Shown: one piece after another, positions 55,869 to 64,000 of the stretch | Position numbering within the stretch: the stretch's first letter is position 1 | Layout: the number at the start of each line of letters is the position of its first letter | NCBI GenBank assembly: GCA_026075535.2 | Contig: AP026550.1 | Span: 3,534,001 to 3,598,000 of the forward strand | Direction: 5' to 3' | DNA length: 64,000 nt | From: Tricholoma matsutake | Taxonomy: Eukaryota > Basidiomycota > Agaricomycetes > Agaricales > Tricholomataceae | Notes under the pieces: model-generated | Seen by the model: only the letters and a program-made list of their open reading frames with translations | What the model was told of the DNA's origin: nothing | The model's database searches: none | Program-made: the position numbers and the translations under genes

Positions 55869-56919
55869 TAGGGCACGGCATGGGTAACCCTCGGGTATAT
55901 GTCCTCATACCCTTACCCATGGGTTTCCACAGGTTACCCGTGGTTATATGCGGGTTTCGAGAAGAATACATATTTTAATAATTTATTACACTAAACTGAG
56001 TTAATAGAAACCTCCTTGCTCACATTTGGAGCAAGGGAGGGGGTGGTGGACCTATTCTAATAAATAAATTACATTAAATTAATATAGAAAACCCCCCCCT
56101 CCGCATTTTGAGTGAGGGAGGGGGTGGTGGTGCCTGTAGTCAATGAAAACAAAACAAAAAACCCCCCCTCTCACGTTTGGAGCAAGGGAGAGGGGTGGTG
56201 CCTGTAGTCGTCGATCCCCGTTTCCACCCCACAAGCAGTTGCTCATGGTGGCAGTTGGGTCCTTGGGTCCTCCTCCTGGTCATCGTCATCATTCCACCTG
56301 CTATCCACCCCACGAGCAGTTGCTTGTGAGGCTGGGGCAGGTGGTGTGCCGTCGTGACGTGGCGGCATTGGCGTGGGGTCATTCTGTGTGAACTCCTCAT
56401 TCCAAGGGAATTCCAACCTAGGAAATGAAAGAAACAAAATAGTTAGTTTACGAAAAAAGAAACAAACAAAAAAAAAACTTACCATGGGCCCAAATGACAC
56501 AATCATGTCGTTTGGGCCTGGGTGATGTGGCACTGTTGGGTGTGTGTCATTAGCTGTCGTCATCCATTGTTATCAGTAGTTTAGAACCTGAAAAAGAAGA
56601 AACATAATCAATTAGTTTAAAAAAACAAGAAATGACACACAAAAAAACTTACTATAGGCCCAAACAATGATTTGCATTGTTTGGGCCATGCTATGGTGGT
56701 GGTTGGATCATCGTATAGTTTAGAATTAGATGTGCCATGAGTATTCAACAAAGTCAGATGATTACTCACCTGACCAAAATCTGGGTACCGGCATACCCGC
56801 ACATACCCATAACACTGTGGAAAAGGGTACGGTGTTGCCTGGGTATGGCAATCCCATACCCATACCCATGACCAGAAACACACATGACATGGTGTTACCC
56901 ATACCCATGCCGTGCCCTA
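55869..56919. mobile_element. hAT-e: 1.05-kb non-autonomous hAT, sister of hAT-c
   Basis: Termini TAGGGCACGGCATGGG inwards from both ends; perfect 8-bp duplication ACTTCATG at 55861-55868 and 56920-56927. It aligns end to end, same orientation, with hAT-c at 37686-38756, including hairpins and both intron modules. It lies between the RNase H linker and the integrase of gypsy G. Confidence 0.95.
56418..56780 (-). repeat. hAT-e palindrome/intron modules
   Basis: Minus strand. Module 1: palindrome at about 56487-56518, donor GTAAGT at 56482, acceptor TTTCCTAG at 56418; 65 bp. Module 2: palindrome at about 56657-56687, donor GTAAGT at 56652, acceptor TTTTTCAG at 56588; 65 bp. A third donor CAG|GTGAGT lies near 56769. 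Splice sites are conserved against hAT-c. Confidence 0.7.
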
Positions 56920-56927
56920 ACTTCATG

Positions 56928-57807
56928 TCGTCCAGTATTCCCATACACCAGGGGTCTGTACAATACCCATGTTTAATGCATGAAATGAGTTTTGGGTCAC
57001 TGCTAATTGAAAAAACTGCAGCTACAGTGGAGGGTAGCTCATCAACTGAGTCCAGGAGTCTTGAGAGTGCATCTGCAACTGTGTTTCAAGTGCCATTGAT
57101 GTACGTGATTGTGTACTCATATTGGGATAGATATTCCATCCAGCGTGCTTGTCACTGGGAGAGGTCACACTGAATGTCGAAGTTCTGCAGGGTCTTGTGA
57201 TCTGTCTGGATGTAGATGTGGGTACCTAGTAGTTCGACTCTCCATTTTCACAGGGCTCACATTATCACAAGCATCTCCTGCTCATGAACTGGATAGTTGT
57301 GTTCCATGCTGTTCAACTGCCAGCTCTTGAAGGCCACCAGGCAGGCAGATTCCCAGCATATTCCAAACAAGAGCACCCCATTCCTTTGTTTGCTGGCATC
57401 GCAAGTCACAATTTTTTTTTCTCACCTGGGTTTTTGTGATCAATTGTCATGGGGCAATCCCAGCTCATGACCAGGCACTTTATCACATCAAATGCATGCT
57501 GGTGTTCTGTTGTCCATGTTGGGAATGCAGTGTTACATTCCTTGTGCATTAATGGTGTTAGTACCAAGGTATGTTCTGCAAGTGTCAGCAGAAAAGTGCT
57601 GATGTATCTTACTAGGCCCAAGAATTGATGAACATGCTTGGCAGTGGTTGGTGTGGGCCAGTCGAGGATGCATCTCACTTTGGTGTCATCAGCTTCTATG
57701 CCACAAGCAGAGATGTGGTGCCCTAAAAAGTTGATCTGTCATGAAAAGGGAGGACATCTTGAGGGAATAGTATAGTTCTGCTTTCCGGAGTGCATCGAGG
57801 ATGAGGG
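56928..57807 (-). pseudogene. Gypsy G RT end and RNase H
   Basis: From 57807: LDALRKAELYYSLKMSSLF, then RCILDWPTPTTAKHVHQFLG (RT connection), FPTWTTEHQHAFDVIKCLVM, IDHKNPGE, a T/A run with a frameshift at 57410-57422, CDASKQ, LNSMEHNYPVHEQEMLVIM, YIQTDHKTLQNFDIQ and RWMEYLSQYEYTI. Several stops. It ends LDDMK at the hAT-e duplication. Confidence 0.85.
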
Positions 57808-58580
57808 TGTTAAGGGTGAAGCCTCAACCACTCGATCTAGTCAATGTTGTTGATGAGGTGCTTCCTCAACAAGTCGTTCGGCACTAGTCTTACTCAGAGC
57901 ATCCGACATAAGAGAGATAGTGCACTCTAGCAGGCCTTCTGCATAGAGTTGTTCAGGTTCATGCACTAAGGGGCTTCCTTAGTGGTTTCGAGTAAGTTTG
58001 CGAGTTCACAAGTTAAGGCTGTAGATTGCCTAGATCTAAACTAAGGACATCCCTACTACAAGTCGCAGTACTTATACTAGAAGGGAGGTCCTTATCGTCC
58101 AATCGGAAAGGTAGATGCATATCAAGTAATAATAGAAACAATGGGCCTCATGCCTTGCATGAGGCGTCCGATGTCACGGAGTGCTGCGGTGCAGCATGTC
58201 AGGAAGCAATAACAGATAAGCCTCATGCCTAGCATGAGGCATCTGATGTCACGGATCCAATGTCAAGAATCCAATGTCAAGGATCCAATGTCAAGGACAT
58301 GCTGTGGTGCAGCATGTCGATCGTGAGAGTCCGACATCACGGACCTCATGTCAGGGGGCTGTCGTATCACAGCATGTGTGGGAGTGGGTTCGGGTGCATG
58401 GAGTCACCATGCATCAAGGGTGCCTTCCATGGGAAGGGGATTGAATGCATGCAGTCGGCATGTGTTGTGTGTGTGTCTGATGTCAAGGATATGCCCTAGG
58501 CATGAATCAAGGGGTGCCTCCTGTCTGGAGGGGATCGTCGGGTGCATCGGGTTCCATGAGTTACAAGGAAAATTGTAACA
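57808..58580 (-). repeat. Gypsy H 3' LTR
   Basis: Plus-strand left edge TGTTAAGGGTGAAG, right edge AAAATTGTAACA. It has the same palindromes (GCCTCATGC/GCATGAGGC at about 58145-58166) and stem-loops as the D LTRs, plus a small tandem run of GGATCCAATGTCAA at 58252-58300. Confidence 0.93.
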
Positions 58581-59714
58581 TTACCCCCTCGCTATGGTCA
58601 AAAGTTCCACACTTCGACCTAAATCTTCGTCTCTCCTTTGTGGTCTGATCGGGCGTGGTCTGGTTATGTGGGTATGTCGGGGTCAAGGGGTACGATGGAG
58701 GAATAATTCATGTCCGAACTTGGACCATGATTGGGTTCTTCCAGTTCGTGCTGCCCTAGGTAGCAGTGTCAAGGAGTCGGTAGTATTGTTGAAAGGGGGG
58801 CGTTGCAGGATGGCAAATTCAACGTCTGTAATCGGGGATTCAGGTTCTGTTTGGAAGATGGCGTAGAGGCAGAATGCAAAGGTTAGGGCTGCCACTGCAG
58901 CCAGGGTCATGCCAACGACGATGGCGAGGATCGTAATCCCTGTAAGCATGGGTCTGTCTTGTCATGCCATCGTCTTGAGCTCTGCCTTTTAAATCCTTCC
59001 ATATGGCTCCCCTGTCATGTTTCCCATTGCATCGTCATCAAAATCATTGTATCTGGAGTTAAAGAAGAGCTGTTGTCTGTGTTCGGCTTCTCTTTGATTG
59101 GTCTCTCAATCTTTCCGAGGTTTCTCCAGGCAGTTCATCCTATAGTGTCCGGGGCCTCGCTGTTTGCAATACCTGCAAACGTATCATTGGCAAATCAGGC
59201 CGAAGTGGCCTATCTGTTGGCAGATGAAACATCTAGCATGTCTCATGTGTGGGGGAGACCAAGGCGGTTGGGTGGTCTTCAGTTCGGGTTTGGGGGTGGT
59301 CAGATCAATTATTTCAGGTGCCCTAGGCATGATCTTCGGGTTCTTCGTAGAATGGGAGGAGCCTCCAGAGGGAGCTCATCGTTTGTCTCTGTTGCTCTGC
59401 TCACTGAATGGCGAGAGCGAGGTCGGTGGTCGCCTGTGTTGACCTAAAGGGGTGTGAGGTCTCTCCTCAGCTGTTCTCGGTCTGTCTGACCACAGTGCAA
59501 TCATTTCCTGGATCGTTTGCTCGATCCCCAGGGCGTCTGCATTGTTCATTGCTTCTTCTAGATTTTGTTCCATCTGTTTGATAGTGCTCGCATAGTAGAA
59601 GCACATCCTGGCTAGATGGTATTTCAGTGGATCGTGGGCAAGGTGAACGCGAAGGGTGTCAGTGTTCAATCAGTTTTGTAGGTATTCTCGGGTAAATCGT
59701 CGTTCGGCAGGCAT
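58581..59714 (-). pseudogene. Gypsy H third ORF: two zinc knuckles and a membrane segment
   Basis: ATG (MPAERRFTREYLQN) at 59714 to a TAA whose last base adjoins the LTR: 378 codons in one frame, broken only by a few TGA. Order: helical N-part (YHLARMCFYYASTIKQMEQN), Pro/Ser-rich middle, knuckles CFICQQIGHFGLIC and CRYCKQRGPGHYRMNC, an acidic stretch, one membrane segment ILAIVVGMTLAAVAALTFAF (about 58870-58935), and a basic tail with RTQSWSKFGHELFLHR. D has the same ORF at the same place, so it belongs to the element. Its role is unknown; candidates are an env-like or a Gag-accessory protein. Confidence 0.75.
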
Positions 59715-59761
59715 ATTGGGGAGTGTCGTTGTGGGAAGAGAGGGGGGTTTTTGGGTTTCCA

Positions 59762-61801
59762 TCAGAGGTGGTACCTCTTCTTATATGCTGTCAGGATTTC
59801 GGGGGCATTCTTTAGGTTTGATTCGGGTTCCCATGTGTTTTTGGATGTCGGGTAGTCAACCCATTTCACAAGGTAACGGCGTGTCTTGCCGTGCTTCTTG
59901 TGTGCGATGATTGCTTCCACCTCGTATTCATTTTCTCCTTCCACGAGGTCAGGTGGTGGAGTCAGGAAGTTTTGCCCATGAGTGTTGTTCTCATGGTATC
60001 GTGTGAGTAAAGCCGCATGGAATACCGGGTGGATCTTCCATCTTGGCAGCAGTTTCAATCGGTATGTCGTTCTCGACAAGGCATCTTCAATCATGAAGGG
60101 CCCTTCTTGTTTTGGTGCCAATTTTCTCGTTGGGTAGCCAATCTTCAGGTTCTTGGAGTCAAGCCATACTTGTTCTCCAACCTTGAATGGTTCATATCAC
60201 CCTTTTGTTCAGGCAGCCATAGCCTGTCTGGCTAGTTCGTGTGCGGCAAGAGCTTCCCTTCTTGCAGAGAGGAGCTCTTGGATTCTCTGTTCGGCGGCTG
60301 GCACGTTCGTCTTTTCGTAAGGGGTGGGGATAGCGCATGGCTGATATCCCATCATGAAGTAAAATGGCGAATGTTTTACTGTGGAGTGCATCTTCTGGTT
60401 ATGCGCGAATTCTGCTGTTGGGAGATAACGCTCCCAATCTTCGGGTTTGTTTGAACAGAACATGCAGAGGTAAACCTCTAGCTCTTGGTTTACTCACTCC
60501 GTTTCTCTGTCGGTCTGGGGGTGATAGGTGGTGCTCATGGATAGCTTGATTCCAAGCAGTTGTCCGAGTTCTCGGAAGAGTTTGGACGCAAATCGAGGGT
60601 CTCTGTCTGAAATGATTCTTCTGGGGAGTCCAAATCTGGTGTACACATGGCGCAGGTAAAGGTCTGCAGCGCCAAGTGCATCGATCGTCTTCGCGCAAGG
60701 GATAAAAATTACCCCCTTCGTAAGACCATGGTCTACCACGACCATGATTGAGTCAAATCCGTTTATCACGGGCAAGTCCGTGATAAAATCTGTTGTTACC
60801 AGCTCGAATGGTCTGCTGGCGTCGGATGATATCGGTGTTGGCGGTGGGGTTGTCGGGTGTGTATTCACTTTCATTTGCTGGCACTTTGCACAGCCTTTGA
60901 CGTACTTTTTGATAAAGTTGGCCATTCCTGGCCACCAGTAGTCTCGTCGGATCAGTTTGATTGTCTGCCATTGTCCAGGGTGTCCTGTTGTGATGCTATC
61001 ATGGTATTTTCGTATGATTGCTCGGCGGAGGGTTTTGTCCTGTGGCACGTAGCATCTGTCTTTGAAAAAGAGCAGGCCGTCTTCGAATTTCCAGTCCTCC
61101 AATGCAGACTTGATTGGGGGAGTTCCGTTGTTTTTCAGGGCTCGTAAAGCGTCATTTACGAGGTCGTCCTTCATTATTGCTGAGACCAGGGCTCCCTGGA
61201 GCTCAGTGTCAATTGTTTTGATGAACAGGTCGTCAGCGAGGATGGTCTTGTCCTCGTTATCAGTGTCTTCTTTGGCTATGTGATCTGCTCTTCTTGATAG
61301 GGCATCAGATTGTACCATCTGTGATCCCGGTACGTGTTGTAGCTTCAGGTCGAATTGTGACAGGTAGATGGCCCATCTAGCCTGTCGTCGGTTTAGTTTC
61401 TGTGGCTGACGGAAGTACGTCAGGTTCTTGTGATCGGATAATACCATCACAGGGAACGGCATCTCCTGTAGGTAGTGTCTCCATGTTTCTAGCGCTCGGA
61501 TCACTCCCAATAGTTCTCGGTCATATATCTCGTAATTTCTTTCCACTTTGTTGAAAGAATGCGAGATGTATCCGCATGGGTGCCAGTCTCTGTTGGTGTC
61601 CTGTTGTCTGAGTACTGTGCCTGTCGCGAATTTTGAGGCATCAGATTCTACCACAAATGGTTTCGTTGCGTCTGGCATCAGCAGTACTGGGATTTCATTG
61701 AATTTCCTTTTTAGCGCATCGAACGACTGCTGGCAGTCGTTTGTCCATTTGAATTTCTGGTTCTTCTTCATCAAGTCATTCAGCGGTCTGGCCAGATCCA
61801 C
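59762..61801 (-). pseudogene. Gypsy H RNase H, integrase and chromodomain
   Basis: A 435-residue open stretch (61801-60494) holds MDLARPLNDLMKKNQKFKWT, VVESDASKFATGTVL (RNase H), [20 protein letters not shown], the finger GCAKCQQMK, VTTDFITDLP and IISDRDPRFAS. TGA follows at QTDRETE-VNQE, then the C-terminal domain and a chromodomain (YEVEAIIAHKKHGKTRRYLV) ending at 59762. Each stop is TGA where D or relatives have CGA. Confidence 0.9.
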
Positions 61802-63058
61802 GAAGTGTCCGATGAATCATCGATAGAAGTTTCCAAATCCTAGGAAGGATCTTACGTCCTTCACTGTCCTTGGCGTGGGCCAGTCCTTGATCCCAGCCAG
61901 TTTCGTGTTGTCCATTGCAAGTTCATTGGGTCTGACAATCATGCCCAAGAACTCAACTTCCTGTACACTGAATCTGCACTTCTCTATTTTCAGGTAGAGA
62001 TCACATTGTCGTAGTCATTTGAGGACCCTTTCGGTCCTTATCCGGTGTTCTTCTTCCATCTTTGAGAAGATCAGGATGTCGTCCATATAGATGACGAGCC
62101 ATCCTTCATCTAGCATATCTCGGAAGAGATCATTCATCATCACCTGGAATGTTGCTGGTGAGTTGCACAGCCCAAAGAACATCACCATTGGCTCGAATAG
62201 CCCTCAGTTAGTCTTGAATGCTGCCTTCCACTCATCTCCTTTCTTTATCTGTACATTATGATATCCCCATCGAATATCAAGTTTCATGAAAAATCTCGCT
62301 CCCTTCAGCTTGTCCAAGAGGTCTCCGATCAGTGGCAGGGGGTAGTTGTTCCGGATCGTTCCTTCGTTCAGATAGCGATAGTCTTGGCAAGGTCGTAGAG
62401 CATCGGAGTCCTTCTTTGACACGAAGAAGAACGGGGATGCCATGGGTGATTTCGATGGTCGGATGTATCCTTTCTCCAGGTTTTCGTCGAGAAACTCATT
62501 GAGTTTCTCTTGTTCTTTTGGTGTCAATGGGTAGACTTTGCAATCTTTCAGTACAAAGCCTTCCTTCAAGTCAATTGCATGATCCCACGGTCTTGATTCC
62601 GGGGATCGTTCAGATGCGGCCTTTTCGAATACCTGTCTGTATTTCTGGTATTCTGGTGGCAGCAAGTTGTCCAGGGTCTGTTGGCTAGTCTCCTTTCCCT
62701 CCTCTTGTTCATGTGCCAGTCGTTGAGATATGGATGTCTTTGCTCTGATCCATATGTCGGAGTTGAGTAGGTATCGTGGGGAGCCCTTGCCTTTCACGAG
62801 TCTGCCAATGGTGTTCATCTTTCGGATGTATTTGTGTGTCGGCTCTCGATGTTCTTCCGTCAGGGGCAGTTCTATGGCTGGTCCAAATAGGCCGATAACT
62901 GGTTCGCCTCGTACATATGCAATCAGTATTGAGTCATCCTCAATCATATCTCGTTTGGGGGTCAGTTCCATCGCTCGTATTTCCATGCCGGTATCTGCCA
63001 GTAGTTCTTCATCGGGTACCTCTTCGACCTTTACCTGAGGGGGGGTCTCCCTGGGCAT
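61802..63058 (-). pseudogene. Gypsy H reverse transcriptase
   Basis: Open from 63058 to 62204: [80 protein letters not shown]. Then TGA before GLFEPMVMFFGL, the catalytic YMDD at 62078-62089, TGA at [27 protein letters not shown] and TGA at FYR-FIGHF. Apart from these stops the frame is intact over more than 1.2 kb. Confidence 0.88.
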
Positions 63059-63095
63059 AGGTACTTCAGCGTTGATGGTACCGTGATCTGGAGTC

Positions 63096-64000
63096 CTATA
63101 ATCGTGGGTCGGGGTAATCTGTTGTCGAGGGTAGTTTATCCTGTTTCATAGTGTCATTTTCATGTTCCTTTTGCCGGTGCTTCCCTCCCCTGTGGAGATT
63201 AGCAATTCCTTCATCCTTTGCACAATTTGTTGTGCCCTGTTGCATTCTTTGTTTTTGCCCTTTTCCAGTTGTTTCTTCTTCTGGTTTTCTCAGGTCTTGG
63301 CGACAGCACGTCATGCTGCTTCAAGGCCTCTGGCTTGTTTAGGGGTGTTGCTGCTCCTGGTCTTTGTGATGGCTATCTGGACAGAATTTAGTTCTTTTGC
63401 TTTCCTCTCTGAAAGCCTTTCTCTTGTTTTTGCTACGGCCAATCGGGCTCGGGCAAGGCTCCTCTCTTTTTCTTCAGCGAGCCTTTCTCTCGTCTTTGCC
63501 ATGGCTAGTCGTGCTCGGGCAAGGTTTCTCTCCTTCTGTTCAGAGAGTGTTTTTCTTGTTTTGGCCACAATGTGTTGAATTCGTGCCATTCTGTCATTTG
63601 GCGCCTCCCCTTTGGCGTCTACCCTAGGAAGGTTTAGGGTGTTTGGGAGGGCCCGTTTGGCTCTTCTTGTCTTCTCCAAGATTCGTTTGATCTGAGCCCA
63701 TCGTTCTTCATCCCAGAACTCAAAGGTTCCCTTCTTCCAATTGATGATCGGGTTTATCTCCCGCAGCCATGGCAGGCCCAGGATTACCAATTCTTTGCCT
63801 AGTCCAGCAACTAGGTATTCTATCGGGTAGCTCCTTCCATTGATGTGGAGTCTTCCTTTCACGCATCTGGTGATCGTTCCCTGCTTGTTCAGGGTCCCGT
63901 CTACATTCGTGGCCTGGATGGTGTGGCCTAAGGGATACGTTCTGATCCCTTCTTGTTCGACAAAGTTTGAGTCGATAAAGACTCCTCCTGCTCCAGAGTT
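63096..64000 (-). pseudogene. Gypsy H protease and repeat-rich linker
   Basis: From the right edge: NSGAGGVFIDS (protease active site, cut by the window edge), NVDGTLNKQGTITR, LGKELVILGLPWLREINPII, then a linker with four to five copies of an AKTRERLxEEKERxLARARLA unit (about 63330-63600). It is predicted helical and highly charged. A stop ends the open frame at 63311; the sequence goes on in pieces towards RT. The same linker is in D. Confidence 0.8.

Larger units (their letters stand above)
53010..57807 (-). mobile_element. Gypsy G: chromodomain Ty3/gypsy with two hAT insertions
   Basis: Minus strand: RT and RNase H (57807-56928), hAT-e, integrase (55868-54729), hAT-d, chromodomain (53443-53190) and the start of a 3' LTR at 53184. 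Its RT is cut at 57807 by gypsy H; the 5' part must lie beyond the window. Proteins resemble E most. Confidence 0.88.
57808..64000 (-). mobile_element. Gypsy H: Ty3/gypsy, sister of D, 5' end outside window
   Basis: Minus strand, from the right edge: protease, repeat linker, RT, RNase H, integrase, chromodomain, third ORF, 3' LTR. It shares all features of D, in better condition. The left flank is GAGGG (57803-57807), the expected target duplication. It interrupts the RT of gypsy G. Confidence 0.95.

Noticed and set aside
56243..56563. ORF across the intron module of hAT-e as a membrane protein
   Set aside because: The Phe-rich stretch is the translated T-rich intron; removing the intron breaks that frame.
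1..64000. Host genes, tRNA or rRNA genes
   Set aside because: Every recognisable domain belongs to a transposable element; no cloverleaf or rRNA-like stretch was noticed by eye, though no covariance search could be run.

Overview
The window is a fungal-type, transposon-packed region with no recognisable host gene, tRNA or rRNA. The element set (chromodomain Ty3/gypsy elements, copia, a Tad-like LINE, PIF/Harbinger, hAT, Helitron, an Ulp1/DDE transposon) and the 46-69 bp introns with GT...YAG ends and CTAAC-like branch sites point to a basidiomycete, probably an Agaricomycete with a repeat-inflated genome. That placement is inference; no marker gene is present.

Layout, left to right. (1) 1-4604: 3' part of a decayed copia element with its 3' LTR. 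(2) 4605-15930: minus-strand gypsy A, cut by a complete plus-strand gypsy (E, 6563-12416, TSD AGGAT) and by a non-autonomous hAT (12516-14059, 8-bp TSD). (3) 15931-37061: minus-strand gypsy B, about 3.5 kb of its own sequence spread over 21 kb. Four elements split it: a mini LTR element F (whose LTR holds a LINE, which holds a PIF/Harbinger element), a 4.6-kb hAT with its own transposase, complete gypsy D (26180-34256, TSD ACTAA), and another hAT (34687-35435). (4) 37062-40042: plus-strand fragment of family B with one hAT in its integrase/chromodomain and a hAT MITE in its LTR; a second, inverted MITE follows. (5) 40941-47141: Ulp1-protease/DDE transposon, its protease split by a D-family solo LTR and a hAT. 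(6) 47142-53000: solo LTR and a decayed Helitron with a C-terminal cysteine-protease-like domain. (7) 53010-57807: minus-strand gypsy G with two hATs. (8) 57808-64000: minus-strand gypsy H (sister of D), inserted in the reverse transcriptase of G and running off the window.

Insertion order can be read from target-site duplications, since coding frames resume across most inserts. The youngest-looking element is the PIF/Harbinger at 16775-19634: nearly perfect 41-bp terminal repeats, TAA target duplication, an open three-exon DD48E transposase and a convergent SANT/Myb-like helper gene.

Three themes stand out. First, decay is dominated by CpG transitions: all 8 differences between the LTRs of E are CpG to TpG/CpA, and all 7 nonsense codons in its gag-pol frame are TGA, at sites where an Arg CGA is expected. 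Second, hAT elements with two different terminal sequences carry the same module, a perfect or near-perfect palindrome abutting a minus-strand intron with consensus splice sites. Third, gypsy D and H carry a third ORF between pol and the 3' LTR, with two zinc knuckles and one transmembrane segment.
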